Shown: positions 21,609 through 29,760, counted from the stretch's first letter. The stretch: DNA of 64,000 nucleotides from CAZAAW01 sp964483325 (GCA_964483325.1 CAZAAW010000003.1:1-64000), one strand, 5' to 3'. Made by a program: numbers and translations. The notes: generated by a model not told the origin, from the sequence alone.

Positions 21609-21629
21609 ATATGTGCCAATGGCACGTAT
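21609..21629. promoter_or_regulatory. Operator 2 (imperfect 21-bp palindrome before marR gene)
   Basis: The core GTGCCA-A-TGGCAC at 21613-21625 is a perfect palindrome, and the arms extend to 10 bp with one mismatch. It shares the TGCCAA half-site with operator 1. It lies about 37 bp before the regulator's start, suggesting autoregulation. Confidence 0.55.
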
Positions 21630-21665
21630 TTGATCCGAGCACATTTCCATGCTAGGGCGCAGCCG

Positions 21666-22253
21666 ATGGGCGAACCGACGAACACCAGCAGCCAGGCCCC
21701 GTTCGAGCCTTCCCGCCGCCAGCTCGATATCTTCGAGAAGGCGGGTATCAGCCCCGCCGCGGCGCGGGCCATTGCCGATATCGACGTCACCATGCGGCGT
21801 GTCCGCCGCAATGTGACGCGGCGCGAGCTCACCAGCGCGATCGTCGCCTCGATCGATCCGGAGCTGGAAATCTCCCATCTCGACGTCCTGGAGGCGATCA
21901 ACAACTGGCGCTGCGCCGAACCGGTGCCGGAGGTGACGGTCGGCCTGGTCGCCGAGCGGCTCAACCTCGATCCGTCGCGTGCCAGCCGGCTGGTCGGCGA
22001 GGTGGTCGACAAGGGACTGGCGCGGCGGGTCGCCTCGCAGGCCGACGCACGGCGCACCTGCCTGGAGCCGACCGATGCCGGCCGCCATTTCGCCGAGGAA
22101 TTCCGCGAGCGGAAGTGGCGCATGCTGAGCGCCGCCCTCGCCAGCTGGAGCGAGAAGGACATCGTCACCTTCGCCAGGCTGTACGAGCGCTTCAGCCACT
22201 GGACGCATGACGGCCACGCCGCCCTGAAGGCACTGGCCGAAGAACAGGGCTGA
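21666..22253 (+). CDS. MarR-family transcriptional regulator
   Basis: Protein of 195 residues with a winged helix-turn-helix core: VTVGLVAERLNLDPSRASRLVGEVVDKGLARR is the DNA-reading helix region (about residues 85-115), followed by the wing RVASQADARRTCLEPTDAG. The long N-terminal helix region fits MarR dimerisation. The ATG at 21666 has AGGG eight bases upstream; a frame start at 21594 would place coding sequence over the operators and is less likely. Divergent from the DHA2 exporter, which it probably represses. The ligand is unknown. Confidence 0.9.
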   Translation: MGEPTNTSSQAPFEPSRRQLDIFEKAGISPAAARAIADIDVTMRRVRRNVTRRELTSAIVASIDPELEISHLDVLEAINNWRCAEPVPEVTVGLVAERLNLDPSRASRLVGEVVDKGLARRVASQADARRTCLEPTDAGRHFAEEFRERKWRMLSAALASWSEKDIVTFARLYERFSHWTHDGHAALKALAEEQG

Positions 22254-22309
22254 CCGGCGCGAGCCCTTCCCTGGCGCGGCGCCTTCGGCTAACCATGCCG
22301 GCGGTGGCC

Positions 22310-22395
22310 GCCCCAGTGGCGAAATGGTAGACGCAGGGCACTCAAAATGCCCCGCTCGAAAGGGCGTGCTGGTTCGAGTCCGGCCTGGGGCACCA
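22310..22395 (+). tRNA. tRNA-Leu (CAA)
   Basis: An 86-nt gene with encoded CCA. The acceptor stem GCCCCAG (22310-22316) pairs with CTGGGGC (22385-22391); discriminator A and CCA follow. The anticodon loop CTCAAAA within the GGGCA/TGCCC stem gives anticodon CAA. The long variable arm between the anticodon stem and GGTTCGAGTCC fits the class II Leu tRNA. No integrase or duplicated 3' end is seen nearby, so there is no sign of its use as an attachment site. Confidence 0.95.
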
Positions 22396-22431
22396 TCACC
22401 GCCAATCCGTCATCGTCACAGACGTCGCTCG

Positions 22432-22469
22432 CCGGTCCGCCGGGCGGCGCTTGCTGTCCGGTGGACCGG
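22432..22469. repeat. Inverted repeat downstream of tRNA-Leu
   Basis: CCGGTCC (22432-22438) and GGACCGG (22463-22469) form a 7-bp stem with a GC-rich 24-nt loop. There is no T-tract. It may help end tRNA transcription, but this is weak evidence. Confidence 0.3.
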
Positions 22470-22496
22470 CACCGGGACTCAGGCTAGAAGCCAGCC

Positions 22497-23078
22497 ATGC
22501 TGCGCCGCCTCTATGATGCGATGATGCGCCTTGCCGATACGCGGTGGGGCGTCGCCGTCCTTGGCGCCGTCTCCTTCGCGGAAAGCTCGTTCTTTCCCCT
22601 GCCGCCCGATCTCGTGCTGATCCCGATGGTTCTTGCCAACCGGGCGAAGGCCTGGCTGCTGGCGGCGTGGTGCACGCTGACCTCGGTGGCCGGCGGCCTG
22701 CTCGGCTATGCCATCGGCGCCCTGCTCTTCGGCTCGGTCGGCCAGTGGCTGATCTCGGCCTATGGCTATGGCGACCAGCTCGACGCCTTCCGGGCGTCCT
22801 ATGCCGCCTGGGGCGCCTGGATCATCCTGATCAAGGGATTGACACCGATCCCTTACAAGATCGTGACAATCGCCTCCGGCTTTGCCGGATATGATCTCCT
22901 GGCCTTCGTCGTCCTTTCGCTGGTGACGCGCGGCATCCGCTTCTTCCTGGTGGCCGGGCTGCTGCGGCTCTATGGCGAGCCGATCCGCCTCTTCATCGAG
23001 AAGCGGCTGACCCTGGTGACGACGGCCTTCGTGCTGGTGGTGGCGGGCGGTTTCGTCGTCGCCCGCTATACGTTCTGA
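22497..23078 (+). CDS. VTT/DedA-like membrane protein (YqaA family)
   Basis: Inner-membrane protein of 193 residues with four or five hydrophobic segments. The early motif FAESSFFPLPPDLVLIPM and the re-entrant GLTPIPYKIVTIASGFAGY are characteristic of the YqaA branch of the VTT (SNARE-associated) superfamily, whose members are implicated in phospholipid translocation or membrane homeostasis. Its stop overlaps the ribosome site of dsbB, so the two genes are likely co-transcribed. Its own function is unproven. Confidence 0.85.
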   Translation: MLRRLYDAMMRLADTRWGVAVLGAVSFAESSFFPLPPDLVLIPMVLANRAKAWLLAAWCTLTSVAGGLLGYAIGALLFGSVGQWLISAYGYGDQLDAFRASYAAWGAWIILIKGLTPIPYKIVTIASGFAGYDLLAFVVLSLVTRGIRFFLVAGLLRLYGEPIRLFIEKRLTLVTTAFVLVVAGGFVVARYTF

Positions 23079-23090
23079 GGAGTCACTGCG

Positions 23091-23642
23091 CTGACCGAGG
23101 CCCTTTCCACCAAGCCGGCGGCGCTGCCGCGGCCTGCCAACTGGCGCGCCGTCGCCGCCGGGCTGGGCTTTCTCGCCGGCCTCGCCGCCATCCTCGGCGC
23201 CTGGGGCTTCCAGCTCATCGGCCATTACGTGCCATGCGGGCTCTGCCTGCAGGAGCGCATCCCCTATTATGTCGGCCTGCCGGTGGCGCTCGCCGCCTTC
23301 GTCTCGGCGGCGGCGCGCGGGCCGGTCTGGCTGACGCGGCTGCTCCTCCTAGTGACGGCCGGCATCTTTGCCTGGAGCGTCTGGCTCGGCGTCTACCATG
23401 CCGGCGCCGAATGGGGCTGGTGGCTCGGTCCGTCCGATTGCGGCGGCGGCGCCGCCACCACGACCAATGCCGGCGGCCTGCTCGATCAGCTGCGTAACAC
23501 CCGCGTGGTGAGCTGCACCGAGGCGAGCTGGCGCTTCCCGGCCGGCTGGGGCCTTTCCTTTGCCGGCTGGAATGCGGCGGTCTCGGCTTTCGTGGTGATC
23601 TGCGCGCTGGCGGCCATCGCCATCCCCGGCCGCCGCCGCTGA
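23091..23642 (+). CDS. dsbB: Disulfide bond formation protein DsbB (apparent CTG start)
   Basis: Four-helix inner-membrane oxidase that passes electrons from DsbA to quinone. The frame encodes TM1 (AAGLGFLAGLAAILGAWGFQLIG), then VPCGLCLQER with the first CxxC pair, TM2 and TM3, a periplasmic loop with two further Cys (SDCG and VVSCTE), and TM4. No in-frame ATG, GTG or TTG exists upstream of TM1. The GTG at 23229 would delete TM1 and start inside the catalytic loop. A CTG at 23091 has AGGAG (23078-23082) eight bases upstream and gives 183 residues beginning TEALSTKP, a normal DsbB length. Start is therefore CTG or a mutated or misread ATG. No dsbA is in the window. Confidence 0.85.
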   Translation: MTEALSTKPAALPRPANWRAVAAGLGFLAGLAAILGAWGFQLIGHYVPCGLCLQERIPYYVGLPVALAAFVSAAARGPVWLTRLLLLVTAGIFAWSVWLGVYHAGAEWGWWLGPSDCGGGAATTTNAGGLLDQLRNTRVVSCTEASWRFPAGWGLSFAGWNAAVSAFVVICALAAIAIPGRRR

Positions 23643-23652
23643 AGGCGCCGGC

Positions 23653-24210
23653 CTAGGGATCGAGCTCGGTATCCCAGTAGAGATAGTCCATCCAGCTCTC
23701 GTGTAGATAGTTCGGCGGGAACTGGCGCCCGTTATTGTGCAGATTGGCGACGGTCGGCCGGTAAGGCTTCTGCATCGGCCACATGTTCGCCTGCGCCGGG
23801 TGGAGGCCGCCCTTGCGCAGATTGCAGGGCGAGCAGGCGGTGACGACGTTTTCCCAGGTCGTGAGCCCGCCGCGCGAGCGCGGGATCATGTGATCGAAGG
23901 TGAGATCGTCGCGGCTGCCGCAATACTGGCACTGGAAATGATCGCGCAGGAAGACGTTGAAGCGCGTGAAGGCGGGATTGCGCGACGGCTTCACATAGGT
24001 CTTCAGCGACACGACGCTGGGCAGCCGCATCGAGAAAGACGGGCTGTGCACCGCCACGTCATATTCCGAGACGATATTCACGCGGTCCAGGAAAACCGCC
24101 TTGATCGTATCCTGCCAGGACCAGAGGGACAGCGGGTAGTAGCTCAGCGGGCGATAGTCGGCATTCAGCACGAGTGCCGGGTTTGTTCCTGGTGAGATCG
24201 CTACATTCAA
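23653..24210 (-). CDS. HNH endonuclease-fold protein
   Basis: Protein of 185 residues with a full HNH domain at about residues 85-140: CQYCGSRDDLTFDHMIPRSRGG, then WENVVTACSPCNLRKG. The two CxxC pairs bind structural zinc, and the DH and N residues of the catalytic motif are present. The N-terminal stretch ALVLNADYRPLSYYPLSLWSWQDTIKAVFLDRV is conserved in a chromosomal alphaproteobacterial HNH family that is not phage-associated. The TTG at 24208-24210 with GGGAG upstream gives the likely MNVAISPG start. Its role is unknown; a repair or restriction role would be speculation. Confidence 0.8.
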   Translation of the reverse strand: MNVAISPGTNPALVLNADYRPLSYYPLSLWSWQDTIKAVFLDRVNIVSEYDVAVHSPSFSMRLPSVVSLKTYVKPSRNPAFTRFNVFLRDHFQCQYCGSRDDLTFDHMIPRSRGGLTTWENVVTACSPCNLRKGGLHPAQANMWPMQKPYRPTVANLHNNGRQFPPNYLHESWMDYLYWDTELDP

Positions 24211-24320
24211 GCGCGGCTCCCGGCACAATGTCAGCACCGCCTGGTCAGGCGGCCTCACATTCTACAAACACTGTGTCGGGCTTGTGAAGCTCCCGCCCAC
24301 CGCCTTTAGGCAAAAACTGC

Positions 24321-25004
24321 CTACTGGGCGGCGCTGGGTATTTCCTTGGCTGCGGGCGACAGGACGCGCTGCAGGAACGCGCCGCCGGCCGCCAGGCCGC
24401 TGGCGTCGATGCCGTGGCCAAGACCCGGGCTGAGATGCGTCTCGACCGGAAAGCCGGCGCCGGCCAGCGCGGCGCGCGTCGCCGGCAGGGCGATGGGCGG
24501 AATGACCGGGTCGCTCTCGCCATGGACGAGCAGCACCGGCGGCTTGTGCGCCGAATTCTTCTCGCGCTGCAGCGACCAGGCGATGAGGCCTGAATAGCCG
24601 ACAATACCGGCGATGCATCCGGGCCGGTGCGGCCCGGTCCACAGCGACAGCATTGTGCCCTGGCTGAAACCGACCAGTGCAAGCTGGCCGTCGCCAAGGC
24701 CGTAGCGTGCCAGCTCGTGGTCGAGGAAGGCGTCGAAGCGCGGCCCGGCTTCGGCAACGCCACGGCGGATTTCCTCCGGATTGCGCACGCTTAGCATGAA
24801 CCACTGCCGCCCGCCGGGCGCCGCCGGGCACGGCTCGGGCGCATGCGGCGCGATGAAGACGGCGTCGGGCAGCGTCTCACGCCAGGTCTCGCCGAGCCCG
24901 ATCAGGTCATTGCCGTCGGCGCCATAGCCATGGACCAGGACGACGAGCTGTCGGGCGGGGCGGCCTCCGGCCGGTTCGAGACGGGGACCGTCCAGCATGG
25001 GCAT
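24321..25004 (-). CDS. Alpha/beta-hydrolase, phospholipase/carboxylesterase family
   Basis: Cytoplasmic serine hydrolase of 227 residues in the Abhydrolase_2 family. The oxyanion region is VLVHGYGADGND, the nucleophile elbow GFSQG, the acid ESDPVIP and the base LGHGID. The catalytic triad is intact and there is no signal peptide. The family includes carboxylesterases and acyl-protein thioesterase-like enzymes; substrate unknown. It sits between the AlkA-like gene and the HNH gene on the same strand. Confidence 0.9.
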   Translation of the reverse strand: MPMLDGPRLEPAGGRPARQLVVLVHGYGADGNDLIGLGETWRETLPDAVFIAPHAPEPCPAAPGGRQWFMLSVRNPEEIRRGVAEAGPRFDAFLDHELARYGLGDGQLALVGFSQGTMLSLWTGPHRPGCIAGIVGYSGLIAWSLQREKNSAHKPPVLLVHGESDPVIPPIALPATRAALAGAGFPVETHLSPGLGHGIDASGLAAGGAFLQRVLSPAAKEIPSAAQ

Positions 25005-25040
25005 CCGGGATCTTGATCGACAAAGCCGTACCGCCCGGAA

Positions 25041-25667
25041 TCAGGAGCGGCGACGCTTGCGGTAATAGGCCCAGAACAGCCGGGCGGCAACCGCACGCCA
25101 GGGTCGCCATGCCGTGGCGATCGCCGCGGCGGCGGCAATGTCAGGCCGCACATCGAGCTGCAGGCCCATTGCCAGCGCGGCGCGCAGCGCCAGGTCGCCG
25201 GCCGGAAAGACGTCCGGGTGGCCGAGGCAGGACAGAAGGTAGATGTCCGCGGTCCACGGACCGACGCCGGGAAGGGCGACAAGGGCGGCATGCGCCTCTT
25301 CGGCGCCGAGCGTCGCCAGCCCATCGAGGTCGAAGCCGCCGAGAACCGCCTCGGCCAGCGACCGCAGCGACCGCGCCTTGGCGGCGGAAAGGCCGGCACC
25401 GCGCAGCGTCGCATCGCCGGCCTGCGCCACCCTCTCCGGCTTCACGCCATCCGTGGCCCCGGCCAGGCGACCCCAGATGGCGTCGGCGCTGGCGGTGGAC
25501 ACCTGCTGGCCGACGACGATCCAGGCAAGGCCGGCGAAGCCGCCGGGACGGCGGCGCAGCGGGATCGCTCCGGCCGCCGCGACCAGCGGACCGAGCCGCG
25601 GATCGCCGGCGACGAGAGCGGCAAGTCCCTCCGCGACATCGGCGTCGGTTTCGATCAGCCGGCTCAT
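25041..25667 (-). CDS. DNA-3-methyladenine glycosylase (AlkA-like, HhH-GPD)
   Basis: Base-excision repair glycosylase of 208 residues that removes alkylated bases. It has the helix-hairpin-helix LPGVGPWTADIYLLS followed by the loop DVFPAGDLAL, where the Asp of GDLAL is the expected catalytic residue. No iron-sulphur cysteines follow, which separates it from Nth/MutY. It is shorter than E. coli AlkA and lacks the N-terminal beta domain and the Ada methyl-acceptor. The ATG at 25667 has AGGGG five bases upstream. Divergent from gluQ with only about 26 bp between starts. No SOS or Ada box was seen in front. Confidence 0.9.
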   Translation of the reverse strand: MSRLIETDADVAEGLAALVAGDPRLGPLVAAAGAIPLRRRPGGFAGLAWIVVGQQVSTASADAIWGRLAGATDGVKPERVAQAGDATLRGAGLSAAKARSLRSLAEAVLGGFDLDGLATLGAEEAHAALVALPGVGPWTADIYLLSCLGHPDVFPAGDLALRAALAMGLQLDVRPDIAAAAAIATAWRPWRAVAARLFWAYYRKRRRS

Positions 25668-25693
25668 GCAGTCCCCTCTGGACGTCCCCGGCA

Positions 25694-26635
25694 ATGGCGC
25701 CCACCTTCGCTGCCATGCCGCAAGCCGTTTTCCGCTTCGCCCCAAGCCCCAATGGCCGCCTGCATCTCGGCCATGCCTATTCGGCCCTGCTCAATGCCGA
25801 GCTCGCCCGCCGCGCCGGCGGACGGCTGCTGCTGCGCATCGAGGACATCGATCGCACCCGCTCCTCCGCCGCCTTCGAGCGCGCCATTCTCGACGATCTC
25901 GCCTGGCTCGGCATCCGTCATGAGGAACCGGTGCGCCGCCAGTCGGAGCATTTCGCCGACTACGCGGCGGCGCTGACCCGCCTCAGGGACATGGGGCTGA
26001 TCTATCCCGCCTTCCTCAGCCGCGGCGAGATCGGCCGCATCGTCGCCGCCGCCGAAGCGTCGGGAAAAGCCTGGCCGCGCGATCCGGACGGAAGCCCGCT
26101 CTATCCCGGCACCGACCGTGACCTGCCTGAGAAAGCCGCCGCGGCGCGGATCGCCGCCGGAGAGCCCTATGCGCTGCGGCTGCGCATGGACGAAGCCGCC
26201 CGCCGCGCCGGCCCGCTGACCTGGCGCGAGGGCGGCGCCGGGCAGCCGGTCGTGGGGGTCGCCGCCGATCCGCTCACCTGGGGCGACGTCATCATCGCCC
26301 GCAAGGAAATTCCGACCAGCTATCACCTCTCCGTCGTGGTCGACGATGCGCTGCAGGGGGTGACGCGGGTGGTGCGCGGCGAGGACCTGCGCGCCGCCAC
26401 CGCCGTGCACCGCCTGCTCCAGACCCTCCTCGGCCTGCCCGAGCCGGTCTATCTGCATCACCGGCTCATCCGCGATGAGAACGGCCGCAAGCTCTCCAAG
26501 TCGGAGCGCGACACCGGGCTGGCGGCACTGCGCGAAAGCGGCCTGACGCCCGCCGACGTGCGGGCGCTGGTCGGAATTAGCGCCGATCCTGCCCTCACGC
26601 CCGACCCGCTTCCGCAGGCCGAGTCGCTGGGCTGA
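25694..26635 (+). CDS. gluQ: Glutamyl-Q tRNA(Asp) synthetase
   Basis: Attaches glutamate to queuosine-34 of tRNA(Asp). About 313 residues; it resembles the GluRS catalytic core without the anticodon-binding domain, the hallmark of GluQ-RS. The HIGH-class motif is FAPSPNGRLHLGHAYSAL and the KMSKS-class motif is KLSKSERDTG near residue 270. Two in-frame ATGs (25694 and 25715) are possible; the second gives the classic MPQAVFRFAPSP start. Divergent from the AlkA-like gene. Confidence 0.92.
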   Translation: MAPTFAAMPQAVFRFAPSPNGRLHLGHAYSALLNAELARRAGGRLLLRIEDIDRTRSSAAFERAILDDLAWLGIRHEEPVRRQSEHFADYAAALTRLRDMGLIYPAFLSRGEIGRIVAAAEASGKAWPRDPDGSPLYPGTDRDLPEKAAAARIAAGEPYALRLRMDEAARRAGPLTWREGGAGQPVVGVAADPLTWGDVIIARKEIPTSYHLSVVVDDALQGVTRVVRGEDLRAATAVHRLLQTLLGLPEPVYLHHRLIRDENGRKLSKSERDTGLAALRESGLTPADVRALVGISADPALTPDPLPQAESLG

Positions 26636-26650
26636 GCCGGCGCCGCCGCT

Positions 26651-27631
26651 CTAGTCGCCCGGCGTTTCCTCCGCCGCCATCGGCTCCGGCACTTCCTTCC
26701 GCCGGGCGGGGCTGGTCTTGTAGATGGCGGCATTGATCTCGGCGCCGAAGATCAGGATCAGCGACATCACATAGAGGTAGAAGATCGCCGTCACGACGCT
26801 GGCGAGGCCGGCATAGGTCGAGACGTAATTGGCGAAGGTCGAGAGATAGGTGGCAAGCGCCGCTGTGGCGATCCACCACAAGAACAGCGTCGCCAGAATG
26901 CCGGGCCACAGCCGCAGGCCCTTCTTGCGCCGCGCCGGCAGCCACAGATGCGCGGCGGTCAGCGCCGCCGTCAGGAGGACGCTGACGATCCCGTAGCGCA
27001 GCACGTCGAAACGGCTGCGGAATTCCTCGAGCGCCGGCAGCCAGTTCTGCAGCAGCCGCCAGATCAGCGGCCCGAGGACGCCGAGCAGGGCGAGCGCCAG
27101 GCAGGCGAGCGCGCCGATGATGACGAAGCCGATGCTCTGCAGCCGCAGGAAAAGGAAGGAGCGGGCATGCGGCCCGGTGCCGTAGGCCCGCGTCAGCGCC
27201 GCCCGCACCGCCTCGACGCCGTTGGACGCGAGGTAGATCGTCACCACCACCGAGATGGTGATGACGCTGCCATGCGGCCGCGTCAGGACGTTGTGCACCT
27301 CGTTGGCGAGCGGCCCGGCCACCTCCGGCGGCATGGCCTGGAAGAGCAGGCTGGCGACCTGGTCGGCAAGGCCCTGCTGGCCGATGAAGCCGGCGACGGC
27401 GGCGACGAAGATCAGGAACGGGAACAGCGCCATCAGCGCCGACAGCGCCAGATGGCTGGCCATCGCCCAGCCGTCGTCCTGGTAGAGCCGCCCGAGGGCA
27501 ATCGCCAGCGTGTCGTAGGTCCGGCGCACGCCGGGAATGGCATAGACCTGCCGCCACAGCCGGCGGGCGCTGAGGAGGAGCACTTTCCAGCGCGGCTCGG
27601 CAACATCGTCGGGGTCGGTCTGAGTGGTCAT
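26651..27631 (-). CDS. YihY/BrkB-family inner-membrane protein
   Basis: Protein of 326 residues with six hydrophobic segments between about 60 and 290. The conserved DDGWAMASHLALSALMALFPFLIF and the late FGAEINAAIY motif identify the YihY family, once misannotated as ribonuclease BN. Function in bacteria is unsettled. The Glu-rich C-terminal tail is cytoplasmic. It converges with gluQ and is divergent from the host-attachment-family gene across about 130 bp. Confidence 0.9.
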   Translation of the reverse strand: MTTQTDPDDVAEPRWKVLLLSARRLWRQVYAIPGVRRTYDTLAIALGRLYQDDGWAMASHLALSALMALFPFLIFVAAVAGFIGQQGLADQVASLLFQAMPPEVAGPLANEVHNVLTRPHGSVITISVVVTIYLASNGVEAVRAALTRAYGTGPHARSFLFLRLQSIGFVIIGALACLALALLGVLGPLIWRLLQNWLPALEEFRSRFDVLRYGIVSVLLTAALTAAHLWLPARRKKGLRLWPGILATLFLWWIATAALATYLSTFANYVSTYAGLASVVTAIFYLYVMSLILIFGAEINAAIYKTSPARRKEVPEPMAAEETPGD

Positions 27632-27760
27632 GGGCCTCGGTTCAAGGGGCGTCCGCCCGGCATGGATACGGAACCGGGGACGGATCGCCCGAGTTCCCGT
27701 GGCGCCGGCGCCTCATCCACCTTAAACGGGAATGCGCCTATGCGATGGGAGGGTTCCGCC

Positions 27761-28207
27761 GTGGACAACGTGAAGATACCCCATAACACCTGGGTGCTCG
27801 TCGGCGATGGCGAAAAGGCCATGATTCTTCGCAACGAAGGGGATGAAGTCTATCCCAATCTCGTGGTCGAGAAGCTGTTCGAGCAGGACAATCCGGCAAC
27901 GCACGAGCAGGGCACCGACCGGCCGGGGCGGACAAACGACTTCTTCGGCAACCGCAGCGCCGTCGAGAATACCGACTGGCACAAGCTGGAGGAGAGCCGC
28001 TTCGCCAAGGACATCGCCGACCGGCTCTACGCGCTCGCCCATGCCGGCCGCTTCGAGCGCCTGGTGGTCGTTGCGCCGCCGGCGACGCTGGGCAAGCTGC
28101 GCACCAGCTTCCACAGCGAAGTCTCCAGCCGGATCATCGCCGAGATCGACAAGACGCTGACGCAGCATCCGGTCGACCAGATCGAGCGCATCCTGACCGG
28201 CAAGTAG
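27761..28207 (+). CDS. Host attachment family protein (baeRF-like)
   Basis: Protein of 148 residues with TWVLVGDGEKAMILRNEGD at the start, the charged middle GTDRPGRTNDFFGNRSAVENTDWHKLEESRFAKDIADRLY, and VVVAPPATLGKLRTSFHSEVSSRI. This matches the host-attachment/eRF1-like family common in Rhizobiales. The name comes from Agrobacterium, but the biochemical role is unknown; the fold is related to archaeal release factor 1. The GTG at 27761 has GGGAGGG seven bases upstream and is preferred over an ATG at 27740 that overlaps that site. Confidence 0.85.
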   Translation: MDNVKIPHNTWVLVGDGEKAMILRNEGDEVYPNLVVEKLFEQDNPATHEQGTDRPGRTNDFFGNRSAVENTDWHKLEESRFAKDIADRLYALAHAGRFERLVVVAPPATLGKLRTSFHSEVSSRIIAEIDKTLTQHPVDQIERILTGK

Positions 28208-28216
28208 CTGCGGCAT

Positions 28217-28250
28217 AGCCTGCCCGTGGGGGAGGGCCTATAAGCAGGCT
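28217..28250 (+). terminator. Hairpin after host-attachment gene
   Basis: AGCCTGC (28217-28223) pairs with GCAGGCT (28244-28250) across a 20-nt loop, followed by TTCCCG. It lies 10 nt after the stop codon. The loop is long and the T-tract short, so termination is only possible. Confidence 0.35.
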
Positions 28251-28276
28251 TTCCCGTAAAGGGGGTTCCTCCTCCC

Positions 28277-28468
28277 ATGGCGTCGTTTCTCGCTTATCTG
28301 ATTCCTATCCTTCTTGCCCTGCTGGTCCTGATCCTCTTGGCCGGCCTCATCAATCTGATGCGCCGGGGATCTCCCAACACGTCGCAGAACCTCATGCGGG
28401 CCCGCGTCATCGTCCAGTTCGTGGCGCTGGTGGTGATGATGGTCGTCCTCTACATTTCGGCGCGTTGA
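28277..28468 (+). CDS. Twin-transmembrane HIG1-like small protein
   Basis: A 63-residue protein with two membrane helices (about 4-26 and 43-61) joined by a short polar loop NLMRRGSPNTSQNLMRARVIVQ. The spacing of the loop and the LMRxRVxxQ motif resemble the HIG1 domain, a family associated with cytochrome oxidase and respiratory complexes in alphaproteobacteria and mitochondria. The stop is 10 bp from the adenosyltransferase gene, a common alphaproteobacterial pair. Confidence 0.8.
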   Translation: MASFLAYLIPILLALLVLILLAGLINLMRRGSPNTSQNLMRARVIVQFVALVVMMVVLYISAR

Positions 28469-28478
28469 CGCCGGAGAC

Positions 28479-29057
28479 ATGGTCAAGCTCAACCGGATCT
28501 ACACAGGCAGCGGCGACAGCGGCACGACGGCGCTGGCGAAAGGCGGCCGCCGCGCCAAGTCGGACCTTCGCTTCCAGGCGATCGGCGCCGTCGACGAAGC
28601 CAATGCCTGCATCGGCATGGCGCGTCTTTCCGCGGCGGCGGCAACCGATCTCGATGCCGCGCTGGGGCGCATCCAGAACGACCTCTTCGATCTCGGCGCC
28701 GATCTCGCCACGCTGCCGGAACCGGACGAGGCCCCGGGCGCCGTGCTGCGCATCGTCGCCACGCAGGTCGCCTGGCTGGAGCAGGAGATCGACCGCCTCA
28801 ACGCCGATCTGCCGTCTTTGCGCTCCTTCGTCCTGCCCGGCGGCACGCCGCTCGCCGCGGCGCTGCATCTCTGCCGCACGGTGACGCGCCGGGCCGAGCG
28901 CGACATGGTGGCGCTGACCCGCCAGCCCGGCGAGACAATCGGCGCGGAGGCGCTGCGCTACATCAACCGGCTGTCGGATTTCTTCTTCGTGGCGGCGCGG
29001 GTCGCCAATGATGGCGGGGCCGCCGACGTGCTCTGGCAGCCCGGCGCCAACCGCTGA
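28479..29057 (+). CDS. Cob(I)alamin adenosyltransferase, PduO type
   Basis: Transfers the adenosyl group of ATP to cob(I)alamin to make coenzyme B12. The 192-residue protein starts with the ATP-binding signature RIYTGSGDSGTTALAKGGR and continues with AIGAVDEANACIG, FVLPGG and CRTVTRRAERDMVAL. This is the PduO fold, unrelated to CobA/BtuR. It should form a trimer in the cytoplasm. Nearby cobalamin genes are absent; it sits between the twin-TM protein and the rhomboid protease on the same strand. Confidence 0.92.
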   Translation: MVKLNRIYTGSGDSGTTALAKGGRRAKSDLRFQAIGAVDEANACIGMARLSAAAATDLDAALGRIQNDLFDLGADLATLPEPDEAPGAVLRIVATQVAWLEQEIDRLNADLPSLRSFVLPGGTPLAAALHLCRTVTRRAERDMVALTRQPGETIGAEALRYINRLSDFFFVAARVANDGGAADVLWQPGANR

Positions 29058-29067
29058 CGGGGCGGCC

Positions 29068-29760
29068 TTGTTCATCCCGCTCTACGACGGCAACAAGCTG
29101 CGGCATATCGGCTTCCACTACGTCACGGTCGGACTGATCCTCGCCAATACCGCCGTCTTCCTGCTCCAGCAGCTGACCGGCACGGTCTACGATGTCGGCT
29201 TCGCGCTCATCCCGGCAGCGCTCGACGGCTACGGCATGCGCAGCGCCGAGATCGCCATCGTGCCGGACACGGTGACGCTGCTCACCTACGCCTTCTTCCA
29301 TGCCGATTTCTGGCACCTCGCCAGCAACATGCTGTTCCTCTGGGTGTTCGGCGACAATGTCGAGGACGCCGTCGGCCACTGGCGCTTCCTGCTGTTCTAC
29401 CTGCTCTGCGCCATCGGCGCCGGCCTCAGCCACAGTCTCATGCAGCCGATGTCGACGGAGCCGCTGATCGGCGCTTCCGGCGCCGTCGCCGGCGTCATCG
29501 GCGCCTATCTCATGCTGCATCCGCGGGTCTGGGTCTGGGTTCTGGTGCTCTACCGTTTCCCCGTTCCGGTGCCGGCGGTGCTGCTGCTCGGCTTCTGGAT
29601 TCTGCTGCAGGTCTGGAACGCCCTCGTGGCGGGAGCCTCCGGCAGCGGCGTCGCCTGGATGGCCCATATCGGCGGCTTTCTGTCGGGCGTGATCCTCATT
29701 CTTGTCCTGCGCCGGCGCGGCGTTCCGCTCTTCGATCGCCGTCCCGATGCAGCGGAATGA
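29068..29760 (+). CDS. Rhomboid-family intramembrane serine protease
   Basis: Six-helix inner-membrane protease of 230 residues. The catalytic Ser is in GASGAVAG and the catalytic His in AHIGGFLSG; the HADFWHLASNMLFLWVFGDNVED segment is the conserved TM2 region. All catalytic residues are intact. No in-frame ATG gives the conserved start; the TTG at 29068, preceded by GGGG and 10 bp after the previous stop, gives MFIPLYDGN. Natural substrates are unknown. Probably co-transcribed with the adenosyltransferase gene. Confidence 0.88.
   Translation: MFIPLYDGNKLRHIGFHYVTVGLILANTAVFLLQQLTGTVYDVGFALIPAALDGYGMRSAEIAIVPDTVTLLTYAFFHADFWHLASNMLFLWVFGDNVEDAVGHWRFLLFYLLCAIGAGLSHSLMQPMSTEPLIGASGAVAGVIGAYLMLHPRVWVWVLVLYRFPVPVPAVLLLGFWILLQVWNALVAGASGSGVAWMAHIGGFLSGVILILVLRRRGVPLFDRRPDAAE

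Noticed and set aside
22310..22395. tRNA-Leu as an integration site of a genomic island
   Set aside because: No integrase, no repeat of the tRNA 3' end and no block of foreign genes follows; both flanks are ordinary chromosomal genes.
23653..24210. HNH protein as a homing endonuclease or restriction enzyme
   Set aside because: There is no methylase, no intron or intein, and the N-terminal region matches a chromosomal alphaproteobacterial family.
27740..28207. ATG at 27740 as the start of the host-attachment-family gene
   Set aside because: It would put the strong GGGAGGG ribosome site inside the coding region; the GTG at 27761 fits that site with ideal spacing.
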